A stretch of DNA of 64,000 nucleotides from Geosmithia putterillii (taxonomy: Eukaryota > Ascomycota > Sordariomycetes > Hypocreales > Bionectriaceae), in contig FYEU01000307.1 of assembly GCA_900188575.1 (NCBI GenBank), positions 126,198 through 190,197 of the forward strand, read 5' to 3'. A program made the position numbers and the translations under genes. Each line of letters starts with the position of its first letter. The stretch's first letter is position 1. Of the stretch, positions 24,357-33,604 are shown in pieces. The notes under the pieces are model-generated. The model searched no databases, was not told the origin of the DNA, and saw nothing but the letters and a program-made list of their open reading frames with translations.

Positions 24357-26119
24357 ATGGCCAATGATGGAGATTTAGCTGTAGATTACGGAATCTAGTA
24401 GTTTAACGATATGGAAAAGAAGAAATTAAAAAGACAGAGTACTTGGATATCACCAATGTTGTACACGAGACGAATGGAGATATAGCAACCGTATACATAT
24501 GAGGAATATAAGCTTGAATTTTACTATGTTACTAGTAGTATGTCGCCGGGTTCCCGCTCGCGCGCCACGTGTACGGTACTAGTCCAGTAGTGGTATCATT
24601 GTGATGAGGCATGGTATGATGCCCATGTGCCGCATTCATCTCGGCGTGGTGGCTGCACACGGGCAGAAGTGTCGCGTCTGTTAACAGCTAGCACGACCGC
24701 TGACGCCTCTCGTCTTATTTGATGGTGGTAATACCTGTAGTGCTTAGTCCATGTATATGGCAGTGCACCTGTAGATAAAGTGCTCGTATAGTCGTATAGA
24801 GTTGCATCACAAGCATCAATCACTCGTATCAAACCACCAATGTGCTGTGTGTTGGGGCCACCACCAAGGCCATCAACACGAGTGCACCACTGTTCATGGT
24901 CTATGGGCCGTGGACCTTGAGCACTGTGGGCCCGTTACCTCCTCCCACGGCGTTGAAACTTGAATCCGACATGTAAAACAAATCGACTGTTTGGTTCATC
25001 TATTCGCACTCGTACGAGTCTGAAGTCCGGATATTGCGGCTTTGTTACGGGGTAGTAGTGGTAGAACCTGTCTGTATTACATTGGTAGCAGTGTTTGCAG
25101 TAATAATACGGAGTAGTCGTAACATGATTGCACCTCTGCCCACGAGCACGCGTACAGACAGACGCAGAGTCGATCCTGTATTACCTGTTTGCCTGTATTT
25201 GCAAATGGATTGTGCACGAGTAGAGTGGGGCTGCGCGTATTCGTGGACTGTACTCGTACACAGTGAGGCTTGTGAGGTGAGGCCTCTTCTGGCTCTCTCT
25301 GGGCCATGGCCCATGCTGACGACGCTTCGTCGGCAAGCCCACCTCGCCCACTTATCCGTGCATCCCTGTCCGTCTAGAATACTGCAAGCCTGGGGTGCAC
25401 GGGATGAGACAGATGGGTGTATCGACGTATTATTATTCCCAGGCAGTTAATCAATCGAATCGAGCATCGTCAGCCTTGAGATGCATCCGCATCCATCAAA
25501 TACTTTGGTCTTCCGTCTTCCGCACACGGAACAGCACAGGATACATAATTTCTAACCTTGAAATCCCCCCCAGAATATGTTAGTACTAGTAGTGTAGGAC
25601 AAAGCAAAGACTTTTGGCTTGATTTCAGGGTGACGCAATCCTCTCTCCACTGGCGCGCGGCCTCTCAGCGTTAGTGCAGTCATTTCGATAGGAGCCGCCC
25701 CGATAGCAGGTGCGACTCTGTCAATGCCGACGATCCGGTGGAAGGGGCGCCCCAGCGTCAGGGACCTCAACCCCTACTCCGTGCTCCGTAGTACATGCAA
25801 TAAGGAAACAGCTAGGGACCGCGCGCACTTGTTGCATTTCCCTTTCCCGCCCCCCCCCCCAAACAAACACTGCTGCATGGCTGTCTCCTTCCATTCTTTC
25901 AGTCTTCTTCTTTCTTCTTCCTGTTCTTCTCCAATGTTGCCTTGGATAGAGATGATTGTCAGCCCTGGCGATTCATCCTTCTTGCCTAACCAAGCACTAA
26001 TACACGACAGCTCTTAAAGAGACGGGAGCGCATACATGTATGCGCCTGCCGGGAGTGTGTACGAGTGAAACAACACCGACGACTCCGAAGAGCTCGAAAC
26101 CGGGCCACCGCTACCGACA
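24357..26119. other. Intergenic region, GPI 3' side to PLC-X-like promoter
   Basis: These 1763 bases hold no supported gene. They contain the GPI 3' UTR (A/T-rich, to about 24540), a 12-bp palindrome at 25008, a TACGGAGTA word at 25107-25115, a C homopolymer near 25848-25860, and a pyrimidine-rich tract at about 25880-25940 that is probably the promoter or leader of the next gene. Confidence 0.55.
25008..25019. repeat. Perfect 12-bp palindrome ACTCGTACGAGT
   Basis: Self-complementary over 12 bases. It belongs to the same GTACGAG word family seen at 17593, 20243 and 37210. Confidence 0.85.
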
Positions 26120-27385
26120 ATGTCGAGCGCAGACTTCCTCTCGCGTCTCCCATGGAGGAGCGCAACGACGGCCATCAAGACACCGCGCCCTCGGTTCTTC
26201 CGGAGACCGCCCATTCTGGCCTTGGCCACGGCCATGAGCGGCTTCCTGTTTCTCTACCTCGTCTTCTGGTCGGCACCCTTCTACACAGCGGGCTTCGAGC
26301 CTTCGTGGGCCGGTCTGCAGAGCTACCACGGCTACGAGAGCTCGTGGAGTTTCGACGTGGGCAGCAACGACGATGACGACCCTGGTCACGGCGACGGCGG
26401 CAAGCACCGCGAAGCCTGGATGGCCTCGCTGCCCGACTCGGTCCGCCTGACAGACCTGAGCATCCCGGGAACTCACGACACCATGACGTACAGTTTCGAG
26501 GATGACAACGAGGTGCTGCAGTGCCAGAGGGCCAATATCTCAGAGCAGCTGGCTGCCGGCATCCGCTACTTTGACATTCGCGCGCGGCTCGAGGAAGACA
26601 CCCTGGCCATCTACCATGCCGACGGCTACACCGGCTTCGACATTGTCAATGTTCTCATGCCGATGTTCACCTTCCTTGACGAGAACCCGTCCGAGGCCAT
26701 CGTGATGCGCCTCAAGGAGGAGGGGCCGCCCATTGGCGACGCCAACACCATGACCTTCGAGCAGACGCTCAACCACTACCGATCTACCTACCCCGTCACC
26801 GCCGACGGCGCACGCCGCCATCTGGCCCTATACGACCCGGAGGCTGCTCCCATTCCCACCCTCGGCGAGCTGCGCTCCAAGATCTTCCTCATCCAGAATT
26901 TTGCCTCGGACCCTGCTCGCCCCGCCTACGGCCTACAGTGGGAGGGCAGCCAGATGGTCCTCGAGGACGTCTGGATCATCAACGACACCCACCACCTTAT
27001 GACGGAGAAGTGGCCCGCCATCCGCAATGCCCTGGAGGTCGCTGCCACGGCGCCCCACGACAACTCGCGCCTCTACCTTTCCCACGTCTCCGCCTCAGTC
27101 GGCGTCCTCCCCATCGAGGCCGCCGCCGGCCCCAGAAGAGAGGAGGAGGAGGAAGAGGAGGATGACGAAGAGGGCTTCGATCGCGAGCTCGAAGAAGAGC
27201 AAATCTTCGGCATGAACGACATGACCGGCCGCTGGCTCCAAAACTACACACGCACCCATAAATCTTCCGTCTTATCACCATCATCACGCTCCGTCCCCCG
27301 CACCGGTATCGTCATCCTCGACTTCCCGGGCAAGAGACTCGTCGACGCCATCCTCGACTGGAACAAACCCCTCGTCCAGTATTAG
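26120..27385 (+). CDS. Membrane-anchored PI-PLC X-domain (PLC-X-like) protein
   Basis: Intronless, 421 aa. A basic N-terminus precedes one hydrophobic helix (about residues 31-52, LALATAMSGFLFLYLVFW), so it is probably a type II membrane protein with the catalytic domain in the lumen or outside. The PLC-X fold begins near residue 110. SIPGTHDTM supplies the first catalytic-type His (H119), RYFDIRARL follows, and IYHADGYTG gives the second His (H166), as in bacterial PI-PLC and PLCXD proteins. There is no C2 or PLC-Y domain, so it is not a classic eukaryotic PLC. A Glu/Asp-rich loop (residues about 336-360) interrupts the C-terminal half. Two NxT sites (NDT, NYT) fit a secreted face. Substrate is unknown; phosphatidylinositol or GPI are the obvious candidates. 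The pyrimidine-rich promoter lies just upstream. Confidence 0.88.
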   Translation: MSSADFLSRLPWRSATTAIKTPRPRFFRRPPILALATAMSGFLFLYLVFWSAPFYTAGFEPSWAGLQSYHGYESSWSFDVGSNDDDDPGHGDGGKHREAWMASLPDSVRLTDLSIPGTHDTMTYSFEDDNEVLQCQRANISEQLAAGIRYFDIRARLEEDTLAIYHADGYTGFDIVNVLMPMFTFLDENPSEAIVMRLKEEGPPIGDANTMTFEQTLNHYRSTYPVTADGARRHLALYDPEAAPIPTLGELRSKIFLIQNFASDPARPAYGLQWEGSQMVLEDVWIINDTHHLMTEKWPAIRNALEVAATAPHDNSRLYLSHVSASVGVLPIEAAAGPRREEEEEEEDDEEGFDRELEEEQIFGMNDMTGRWLQNYTRTHKSSVLSPSSRSVPRTGIVILDFPGKRLVDAILDWNKPLVQY

Positions 27386-28107
27386 CGCGTCACCTCGCCT
27401 CACTATCACGCCATCATTCAAAATCATCCATCATCCTTGTATAAAAAAATACCCATTTGCTACTGTATATATACCCCACTGCTCTGCGGTACACGGCATC
27501 TACGCCCTTTTTTTTCTTTTGGTTACAAAATTACACATGTTCATCTGAAATCATCTCCCCGGATCCTTCGGGGGGCACAGGCCTGTCCTGTGCTTCGCGT
27601 GCGTGTTTCCATGTGACTTGCACCCTTGGTCTTGGCTATTCATCCGGGGGACTTTACCCGGGTGGGCTGTCCTCACCAGGGTAACAACCTGCACACATAC
27701 ATGTAACTCCGTACTTGGTCTCAATGGATTGCATCGTAAACGTAGACTGTACATCTCATACTCATATTAACAGACCTCATCCGCGTACATACATACATAC
27801 ATGCCAAGCCCACTATATAGCATATACATGAACCTTTTTGCCATTTCCATTTCCATTCCCTTCCTGTCCAACTCCATATCGCTAACAGAATGAACAAGGC
27901 CCAACCTAGCAAAAAAACAAGAACAAGCCAGCAAGTAAAACAAGCTAGAGCAAAAAAAAAGGATGAAACAAGAAAGAAACAAGATCATAAGATCAAAAGA
28001 AGAAGAAGAAGGAGAAGATATCAAAAGAAGAAGTGGTGAAGAGAGGGAAGAAAAAATGGGTCAAGAGAAGAATAAGAATAGAGCAAAAGGTGCTCATCGC
28101 TCGTCGC
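27386..28107. other. Convergent intergenic region, PLC-X-like / kelch protein
   Basis: These 722 bases lie between two 3' ends. They include a (TACA)n microsatellite at about 27785-27802 and an A-rich plus strand from 27900 to 28090, which is T-rich on the strand of the kelch gene and so fits its 3' UTR. No gene is supported. Confidence 0.55.
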
Positions 28108-31100
28108 TCATCGCAGGGGACTACCCCTCGTCGGACTGCCCACGGGACTCGAGTTGGCCGAGGAGCTCTCGATGCTGGCCACCATGCGGAGCACCCGCGT
28201 GGGCGCCTGCTTGGGCTTCTGCATGGCGACGGCCTTGGCTGTCGCCATCTCGAGGCTGCTGGCCTCCGACATGGTTGAGATGGAGATGCGTCGCTCGCCT
28301 GTGAGGGGGTCCACGTCCAGGAACAGGTTGTCAGGCGTCTTCTTCTTCTTGGGCGTCGAGGGGTGCAGCTGCAGATGCGGTGGTAGCTGCTGCGGCTCCT
28401 CGTGGTGGTGGGACTCGTGTGTGACGCCTAGGTCCACCTCGTCCAGGTCATCCAGATCTAGATCCAGATCCAGATCCAGGTCATCTGGCTGCGACGAGAT
28501 GAACAGTTGGGGCGGTTCCTGGAGGTGCGGCAGGTCATTGTCGTCGTCGTGAATACCGAGTCCGCCGTCGCGTTGAATCGGACGTGCCACCGCCAGGTCT
28601 GCCGCCTCCATGTCGTCATCATCGTCGTCGTCCTCCGTGTCTATAGACACCACCTCTGCCTGCTGGGGCTCCTGCTTCTGCGCCTGCTGCAGCTGTCGCT
28701 GCTCTTCCTGTCGGCGCATCGACTCCCTCGTCCGCGACCGCCTCAGGGCCTTCTCGTTGAGGAAGCTGTCGTCATCGTCTTCTTCTGACCCGGAGTAGAC
28801 TTCGTCGGCGTTAACGACGCGCAGCCGCTCCTTGGGAACCGTGAACATGACCTGCACCATCCTCTTCTCGACGGCCCTCTCAATGTCCCAGTCCGCCTGC
28901 TCCTCTGTGTTTACTGCATTGGGCTTCCTGAGAAGACTAGAGCCCACGGCCGTGCTGCTCGCGTGTGTGCCATCGCCCCCGTCTGCCTCCCAGTCGTAAC
29001 GGCCCTGCTTGCGGCGCAGGAGCTCGCTGTTCATCATCCCACCTAGCCGTGGGTCCACATCCTCGCTTGCGCCGTACTGTTGGCTCTCCCACGAGTGCGG
29101 CGAAGGCGTCGTGCCGTCGGGTGCGTCGTGAATCGGACTATGGGTCCCCGATGTGGAGAAGACACGACGGAGGGATCCCAGCCAGCCCCTGCGTGGCTTC
29201 GACTTGGATGGCGACCCCGGCGGTTGCGGGTCCTCGATGTCCTCCTGCTGCTGGTACTGATACTGGTACTGGTAGTTGCTGTTATTGTTGTTGCTGACAC
29301 TGCCGTTGCGCATCAGAAGACCAGGCGCTTCTTGCTGCAGCGCACCAAAGCTGCTCTTGGCCGTGTTGTAACTGCTCGCCCCCGAGCTACCGGGCTTTCC
29401 GGCATCCGAGGACCCGAGGAGCGTGGACCCGCCTAGCATAGTGGACATGTTGTTTGTACGGCGGCTCATGGTTGACGTCCGTGCGTCGCCGCCGCGGGCG
29501 GTCGAGGACGAGCCTTCCGACAGGCCAGAGCCGGTCCTCGAGTCGTCATCACGCAGCGCCGGACCGGCCAGGCGCCTAGTGGGAGACACACGGCCCTGGC
29601 GACCGCCGTTGCCCCTCCTCGACAGAAGCGCATCCGTTGCATCCACGTCTGACACCCAGTCCTGGACATCTGGGTCGTACCGCCTGGCACCGGCCTCGGG
29701 GCTCGGCGTCGTGGATGATCGTCCGGGTAGGCCAAAGGCGGGGATGCCCATCGTGAGACTGGCCGTCGGCGTAACAAATGGGTCCGAGGGTGTCTCGGAC
29801 ACCGGCGTTCGCGGCGAGCTGTGGTGATCGTCCTCTTCATCGTCCTCCATAATGGGGTGAATGTACCCCGGCGTCGTCGAGTTGAAGCTCGACGAGTGGC
29901 TGTGGCCATGGCTGTGGTTGTTGTGTGACGGCACGGGTGGCGGCGGCATCGGTGGCGGAGGGGTCGGCACATAACCTGCTGTTGCCCCCCTGTTGCCGAC
30001 GGGCTTTCTCGCGATGTTGTTCTGGCCGGGGACCTTGGTGGCATCGCTGGAGCCACTGCCTCCTGCACCACCACCCCCTCCACGGATACTCTCGTAGCCG
30101 AGAGACCGCCGCACACTTTGGTACGGGTCCTCATTGGAGCCCGTGTACCACATGCCGCGACCCCACGTGGAGAAGAAGTCGTCGCCCTCGGCCATATCGT
30201 CGTCGTCGTTGATAAAATGCCTGGCGTCCTGAGCGAGAATGGCGACGGCGGCATCGCGCGACTGGCGCTTCTTGTTCTTGCGACGGCGGTAGAAGAAGAA
30301 GAGGAGGAGACCAGCGAGGGCGATAAGGCCCAGCCCCAGTCCGAGCCCCAGTCCGAGCCCCAGTTTCTTCGGAGTTGACCCCGCGTTGGCCGCTGCTGGG
30401 GCCGACGAGTCGCTGTCCTTGTCACTGCTGACGCCGACAGGGTTGGTGTACTTGCTCGACCACGACATGCTCGTGATGTTGAGAAACCTAGGTGAGTCGA
30501 GGTCTGCGCGCTTCGTCTTGCTCGAGGAGGATGACGAGGATGTGTTGCTAATCTGCCTACCGCCATACACCATCATAACGTTGCCGGGAAGCATGGCGGC
30601 TCCGTGCCCGTAGATGCCGGCCGGATCGCTGGGCTGGTCGTCTGGGATCTGCCACTGCCACCCGCTGTACGTCTCGCTCATGTAGAGGACGGCCAGCTGG
30701 GGGTCGGCCGGAGTGTCGAGGTCACCGACCCAGCCGCCGAGGACCACGAGCGAGCTACCATCCTCGGTCAGCACAGCCGTGTGTCCGGAACGGCTATCCA
30801 CTGTTGTCGTCGAGTCGCTGTCGGTCCTCTTGGAACTCGTCATGGTCATGAGTTCTGTCGCGCTACTCGACGAGGATGTCTCAGTCGAGTTGGGGTCCGC
30901 TACACTGACGAAGGACCACGACTCCTCAGGCAGGTGCCACACGGCGGCTGTTCCCATGTCGATAAAGGCCTTGGACGTGTGCCCCCCCAGGAGGACGTAG
31001 CTGGCTTGCTGGGTGACGGTGCCGGACTGGTTGGTCTGCGAGGGCGTTAGGGCTGTTAGGCTGAAGCCGGCCATTGGTGTAGCGGGCCCCGACGTCGATG

Positions 31101-31845
31101 CGACGCCAAGCGAATATGTAATGTCCAGCTTGGAAGTGGAGGAGCTTGTGTCCCTCTTGGACTTGCTGCTACTGCTGTCATCGGGCGTGACGGATATCAT
31201 AGACGACGTGTAGTTTGCGTTCGATTGCCAGGCTTCGACGTCGCCGTGGCTCCGAATGGGACACATGCCGCCGTAGGTGTAGATTGTCGGCGTGGCCATG
31301 GTCGGTTCGAGGGTGGATGAAAAGGCGAGGGTTCCGCCGAGGAAGTAGGGCCCTCGTGTGCTGTTGTTGCTCTTATTGGCAATCTCGACGTCCTGAGCGC
31401 TCTGCCATCCCTTAGAGGACGTGTACTTCCAAACATCGCCGCCGTCGTTGGCGTCCTCGGCCGCACAGCTTCCCGCGTAGACGACAAGACTGCCGTCTGC
31501 AGCTCGGGCGGCACCGTATGTACGCGTCTGACCTTTGGCGCCCGTACCAGACCCCAGAAAGGGCAGGCTGTGGGTCACCGTCTTGAGGGAGCCATCACCG
31601 TCGACGGACCCGCCGTAGTCGAGCGAGAGGAGCTGGTTTCCATGGAGGATGTAGGCCGTGTCATTGGTATCGCTGCTGGCGCCGGGAAGCCCGCCGTCGC
31701 ACCGGAGCAGGATCTGTGTTGGGTTGTAAGGCATGGAGGATGCGGCCGCTGCCGTGTTGGAGAGCAGGCCTAGGGCCGCGAGGACCAGGCCGACGGGCAC
31801 CGGCGCAGCGAGCAGCTGGCGCCCGCTGGGGCGTGATGTTGTCAT
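28108..31845 (-). CDS. Kelch-like beta-propeller single-pass membrane protein
   Basis: Single exon, 1245 aa. The ATG at 31845 gives a clean signal peptide (LLAAPVPVGLVLAALGLLSNTAAAA); the frame is open further upstream but without an ATG. The ectodomain (about residues 34-490) has kelch/galactose-oxidase-like repeats: spaced Gly-Gly pairs followed by Trp or Tyr (YGGMCPI, LLGGHTSKAF, VVLGGWVGDL, MVYGGRQI), and many Ser/Thr. A transmembrane helix at about 493-517 begins with a Leu-Gly alternation and ends in FFFYRRRKNKKR. The roughly 730-residue cytoplasmic tail is Ser/Pro/Asp-rich, with a poly-Pro patch, Gln runs and an Asp-Leu repeat, and looks disordered. Fungal proteins of this layout have been linked to wall or polarity functions, but I cannot name this one. 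It has no recognisable enzyme motif. Confidence 0.82.
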   Translation of the reverse strand: MTTSRPSGRQLLAAPVPVGLVLAALGLLSNTAAAASSMPYNPTQILLRCDGGLPGASSDTNDTAYILHGNQLLSLDYGGSVDGDGSLKTVTHSLPFLGSGTGAKGQTRTYGAARAADGSLVVYAGSCAAEDANDGGDVWKYTSSKGWQSAQDVEIANKSNNSTRGPYFLGGTLAFSSTLEPTMATPTIYTYGGMCPIRSHGDVEAWQSNANYTSSMISVTPDDSSSSKSKRDTSSSTSKLDITYSLGVASTSGPATPMAGFSLTALTPSQTNQSGTVTQQASYVLLGGHTSKAFIDMGTAAVWHLPEESWSFVSVADPNSTETSSSSSATELMTMTSSKRTDSDSTTTVDSRSGHTAVLTEDGSSLVVLGGWVGDLDTPADPQLAVLYMSETYSGWQWQIPDDQPSDPAGIYGHGAAMLPGNVMMVYGGRQISNTSSSSSSSKTKRADLDSPRFLNITSMSWSSKYTNPVGVSSDKDSDSSAPAAANAGSTPKKLGLGLGLGLGLGLIALAGLLLFFFYRRRKNKKRQSRDAAVAILAQDARHFINDDDDMAEGDDFFSTWGRGMWYTGSNEDPYQSVRRSLGYESIRGGGGGAGGSGSSDATKVPGQNNIARKPVGNRGATAGYVPTPPPPMPPPPVPSHNNHSHGHSHSSSFNSTTPGYIHPIMEDDEEDDHHSSPRTPVSETPSDPFVTPTASLTMGIPAFGLPGRSSTTPSPEAGARRYDPDVQDWVSDVDATDALLSRRGNGGRQGRVSPTRRLAGPALRDDDSRTGSGLSEGSSSTARGGDARTSTMSRRTNNMSTMLGGSTLLGSSDAGKPGSSGASSYNTAKSSFGALQQEAPGLLMRNGSVSNNNNSNYQYQYQYQQQEDIEDPQPPGSPSKSKPRRGWLGSLRRVFSTSGTHSPIHDAPDGTTPSPHSWESQQYGASEDVDPRLGGMMNSELLRRKQGRYDWEADGGDGTHASSTAVGSSLLRKPNAVNTEEQADWDIERAVEKRMVQVMFTVPKERLRVVNADEVYSGSEEDDDDSFLNEKALRRSRTRESMRRQEEQRQLQQAQKQEPQQAEVVSIDTEDDDDDDDMEAADLAVARPIQRDGGLGIHDDDNDLPHLQEPPQLFISSQPDDLDLDLDLDLDDLDEVDLGVTHESHHHEEPQQLPPHLQLHPSTPKKKKTPDNLFLDVDPLTGERRISISTMSEASSLEMATAKAVAMQKPKQAPTRVLRMVASIESSSANSSPVGSPTRGSPLR
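30325..30366. repeat. In-frame tandem repeat coding Leu-Gly in the transmembrane helix
   Basis: Imperfect 12-bp units (CCCAGTCCGAGC) encode alternating Leu and Gly at the start of the kelch protein's membrane helix. Repeat length change would lengthen or shorten the helix in steps of four residues. Confidence 0.85.
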
Positions 31846-33604
31846 TTGTTGTATGTGTGCGACGCCTGTTTGTTGACCGGGGTCGTCAGGGCATGGTGCG
31901 CATGCGCATGAATGGATGGGGCTCGAGTTGAGTTGGCAGGTTTGCCCCTCCTCCGCGAGGAAGACAAACAAACAGTTATCTGATCAAGTTGCCTGCTTGC
32001 TTGTTTGTTTGTCGCGGTGAAGGATGGAGAGAGAAAGAAAGACACTTGTTGGAGAAGAAGGAAAGAGGTGTGTGTGGTGTATGGTGTGATGATGGAAAGG
32101 AACAACTTGTTGGTGGTGTGGGACCCCTCGTCGTCGTCCTCGTCGTCGTCAACCTTTGAAAGTGACAGAGCAACAGCAACCAGGGAAACGGCCGTCAAGC
32201 TGGCCTAGCTGCGTCCTAAGCATTAGCAGGAGGTAACTAAGAAACGGTGACATGCAGCTCGACCCACGAGAACGGACAAGTGCAATCAATGGATGAGGAC
32301 TATAATACGGATAGGACATGGATTGGGGGGGAGATCACTTCACTGGTGGTTGGCCTCCCGCTCCGCTGCAGACGTGTGTTTCGTTTCTCGCTCCGGTCTC
32401 TCTTGTTTACTCTGGGTGCAACAAGCTGCGGTGGTTGCCCTGGCGACTGAGGCCGAGGGCGCCCGCGGTCAAGCGGCGCACTTTATTTGGCGGGGTTCCA
32501 GCCCGCGTCTCTATGTATTCATGCACGTTTTGCCATGGGTCACGGTCCATTTAACCGTATCATGCAATGGTTGGCTACCTCCATAGCCTATTGTCACAGC
32601 TTGCGTGCTTTCCATTTTCTTGCTTTTTCCTCTCCGTCTTCTTTTGCCTGCTTGATATTTGAAAATGATGGCTTAAATGATGTGCAGCTCATGATCGTGC
32701 CTTCACACTCACTCGGTTTCACTGCTCACTGCTGATGAGTCAGCGCCCTGCGTACATGAACAAATCTACGACCTACCCAGTGCAATCGACAGATGAGAAA
32801 CATTGGAATTCAGCATCTTCAGTGAGGGCGAGACAAGTGACAATTATAGCACACATACCGCGGTAATAAAACAATTGGGTCCAGACTGGTCCACACTGCC
32901 TGGCAGCTGCCTTTCCAACCATCCCTCGACTGCGGCTACATGCCATCATAACATCACCTCTCGTATAACCTGCTCCTCAGTTCGTGGCCACATCATCACC
33001 AAATATGCTATAACTCGTATCGACTCTTGGTATAATAACGCTGAATGCCTGCTCCTGGTAGAACTCGTATTTTCCATCCCTTGTTCATCCCCATCCATGA
33101 CCTTATGTCAAAGGGAACGCGTTATGACATTTAAACAACTGCATACAGCCTGTACTCTTACACTCCTTCACACACACACATGTACACTCTCACCCGCCAT
33201 GTTGCGCACAAGAGGCGCACCGCATTCGCTTCACTCGTTGTGGACAGTTGTGGCAATGGCACATATTAAAATTAATTCTGAAACTATATAAAGGAAACAA
33301 AAGGAAGGAACACTCGTCCCGACTTCCAATGTGGCAGTATCATATCTACACACAATTGGCCAACCAAAACCCATTGACGTGATACCTCTCTTCTCTCTTT
33401 TCACCATTGCAAACCACAAAGCAGTAGAGTACTGGTAAATCCACACGTCTTTTGATCTGCCGCCGAGATAACACACAATGTCTTCATATGTCTTCTTCTT
33501 TCCAGTCCATTCGCACATCACTCCAAATGAGAGAAAAAGGCAAAAATGGGGGTATCAATCACATCCGACTCATACAACATACATAATCTCAACCCGGAAG
33601 CATC
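31846..33604. other. Intergenic region, kelch protein promoter / CSC1 3' side
   Basis: These 1759 bases hold no supported gene. The first 350 bases are pyrimidine-rich on the kelch strand and likely form its leader. The rest is mixed. A TGAGTCA heptamer is at 32736. The ORF at 32803-33291 is rich in Cys/His/Thr with no family motif and uses a non-ATG start. Confidence 0.5.

Noticed and set aside
29466..30566. 366-codon minus-strand ORF inside the kelch gene
   Set aside because: It is in a shifted frame on the same strand as the kelch coding region, with Arg/Pro/Ser-rich shadow composition.
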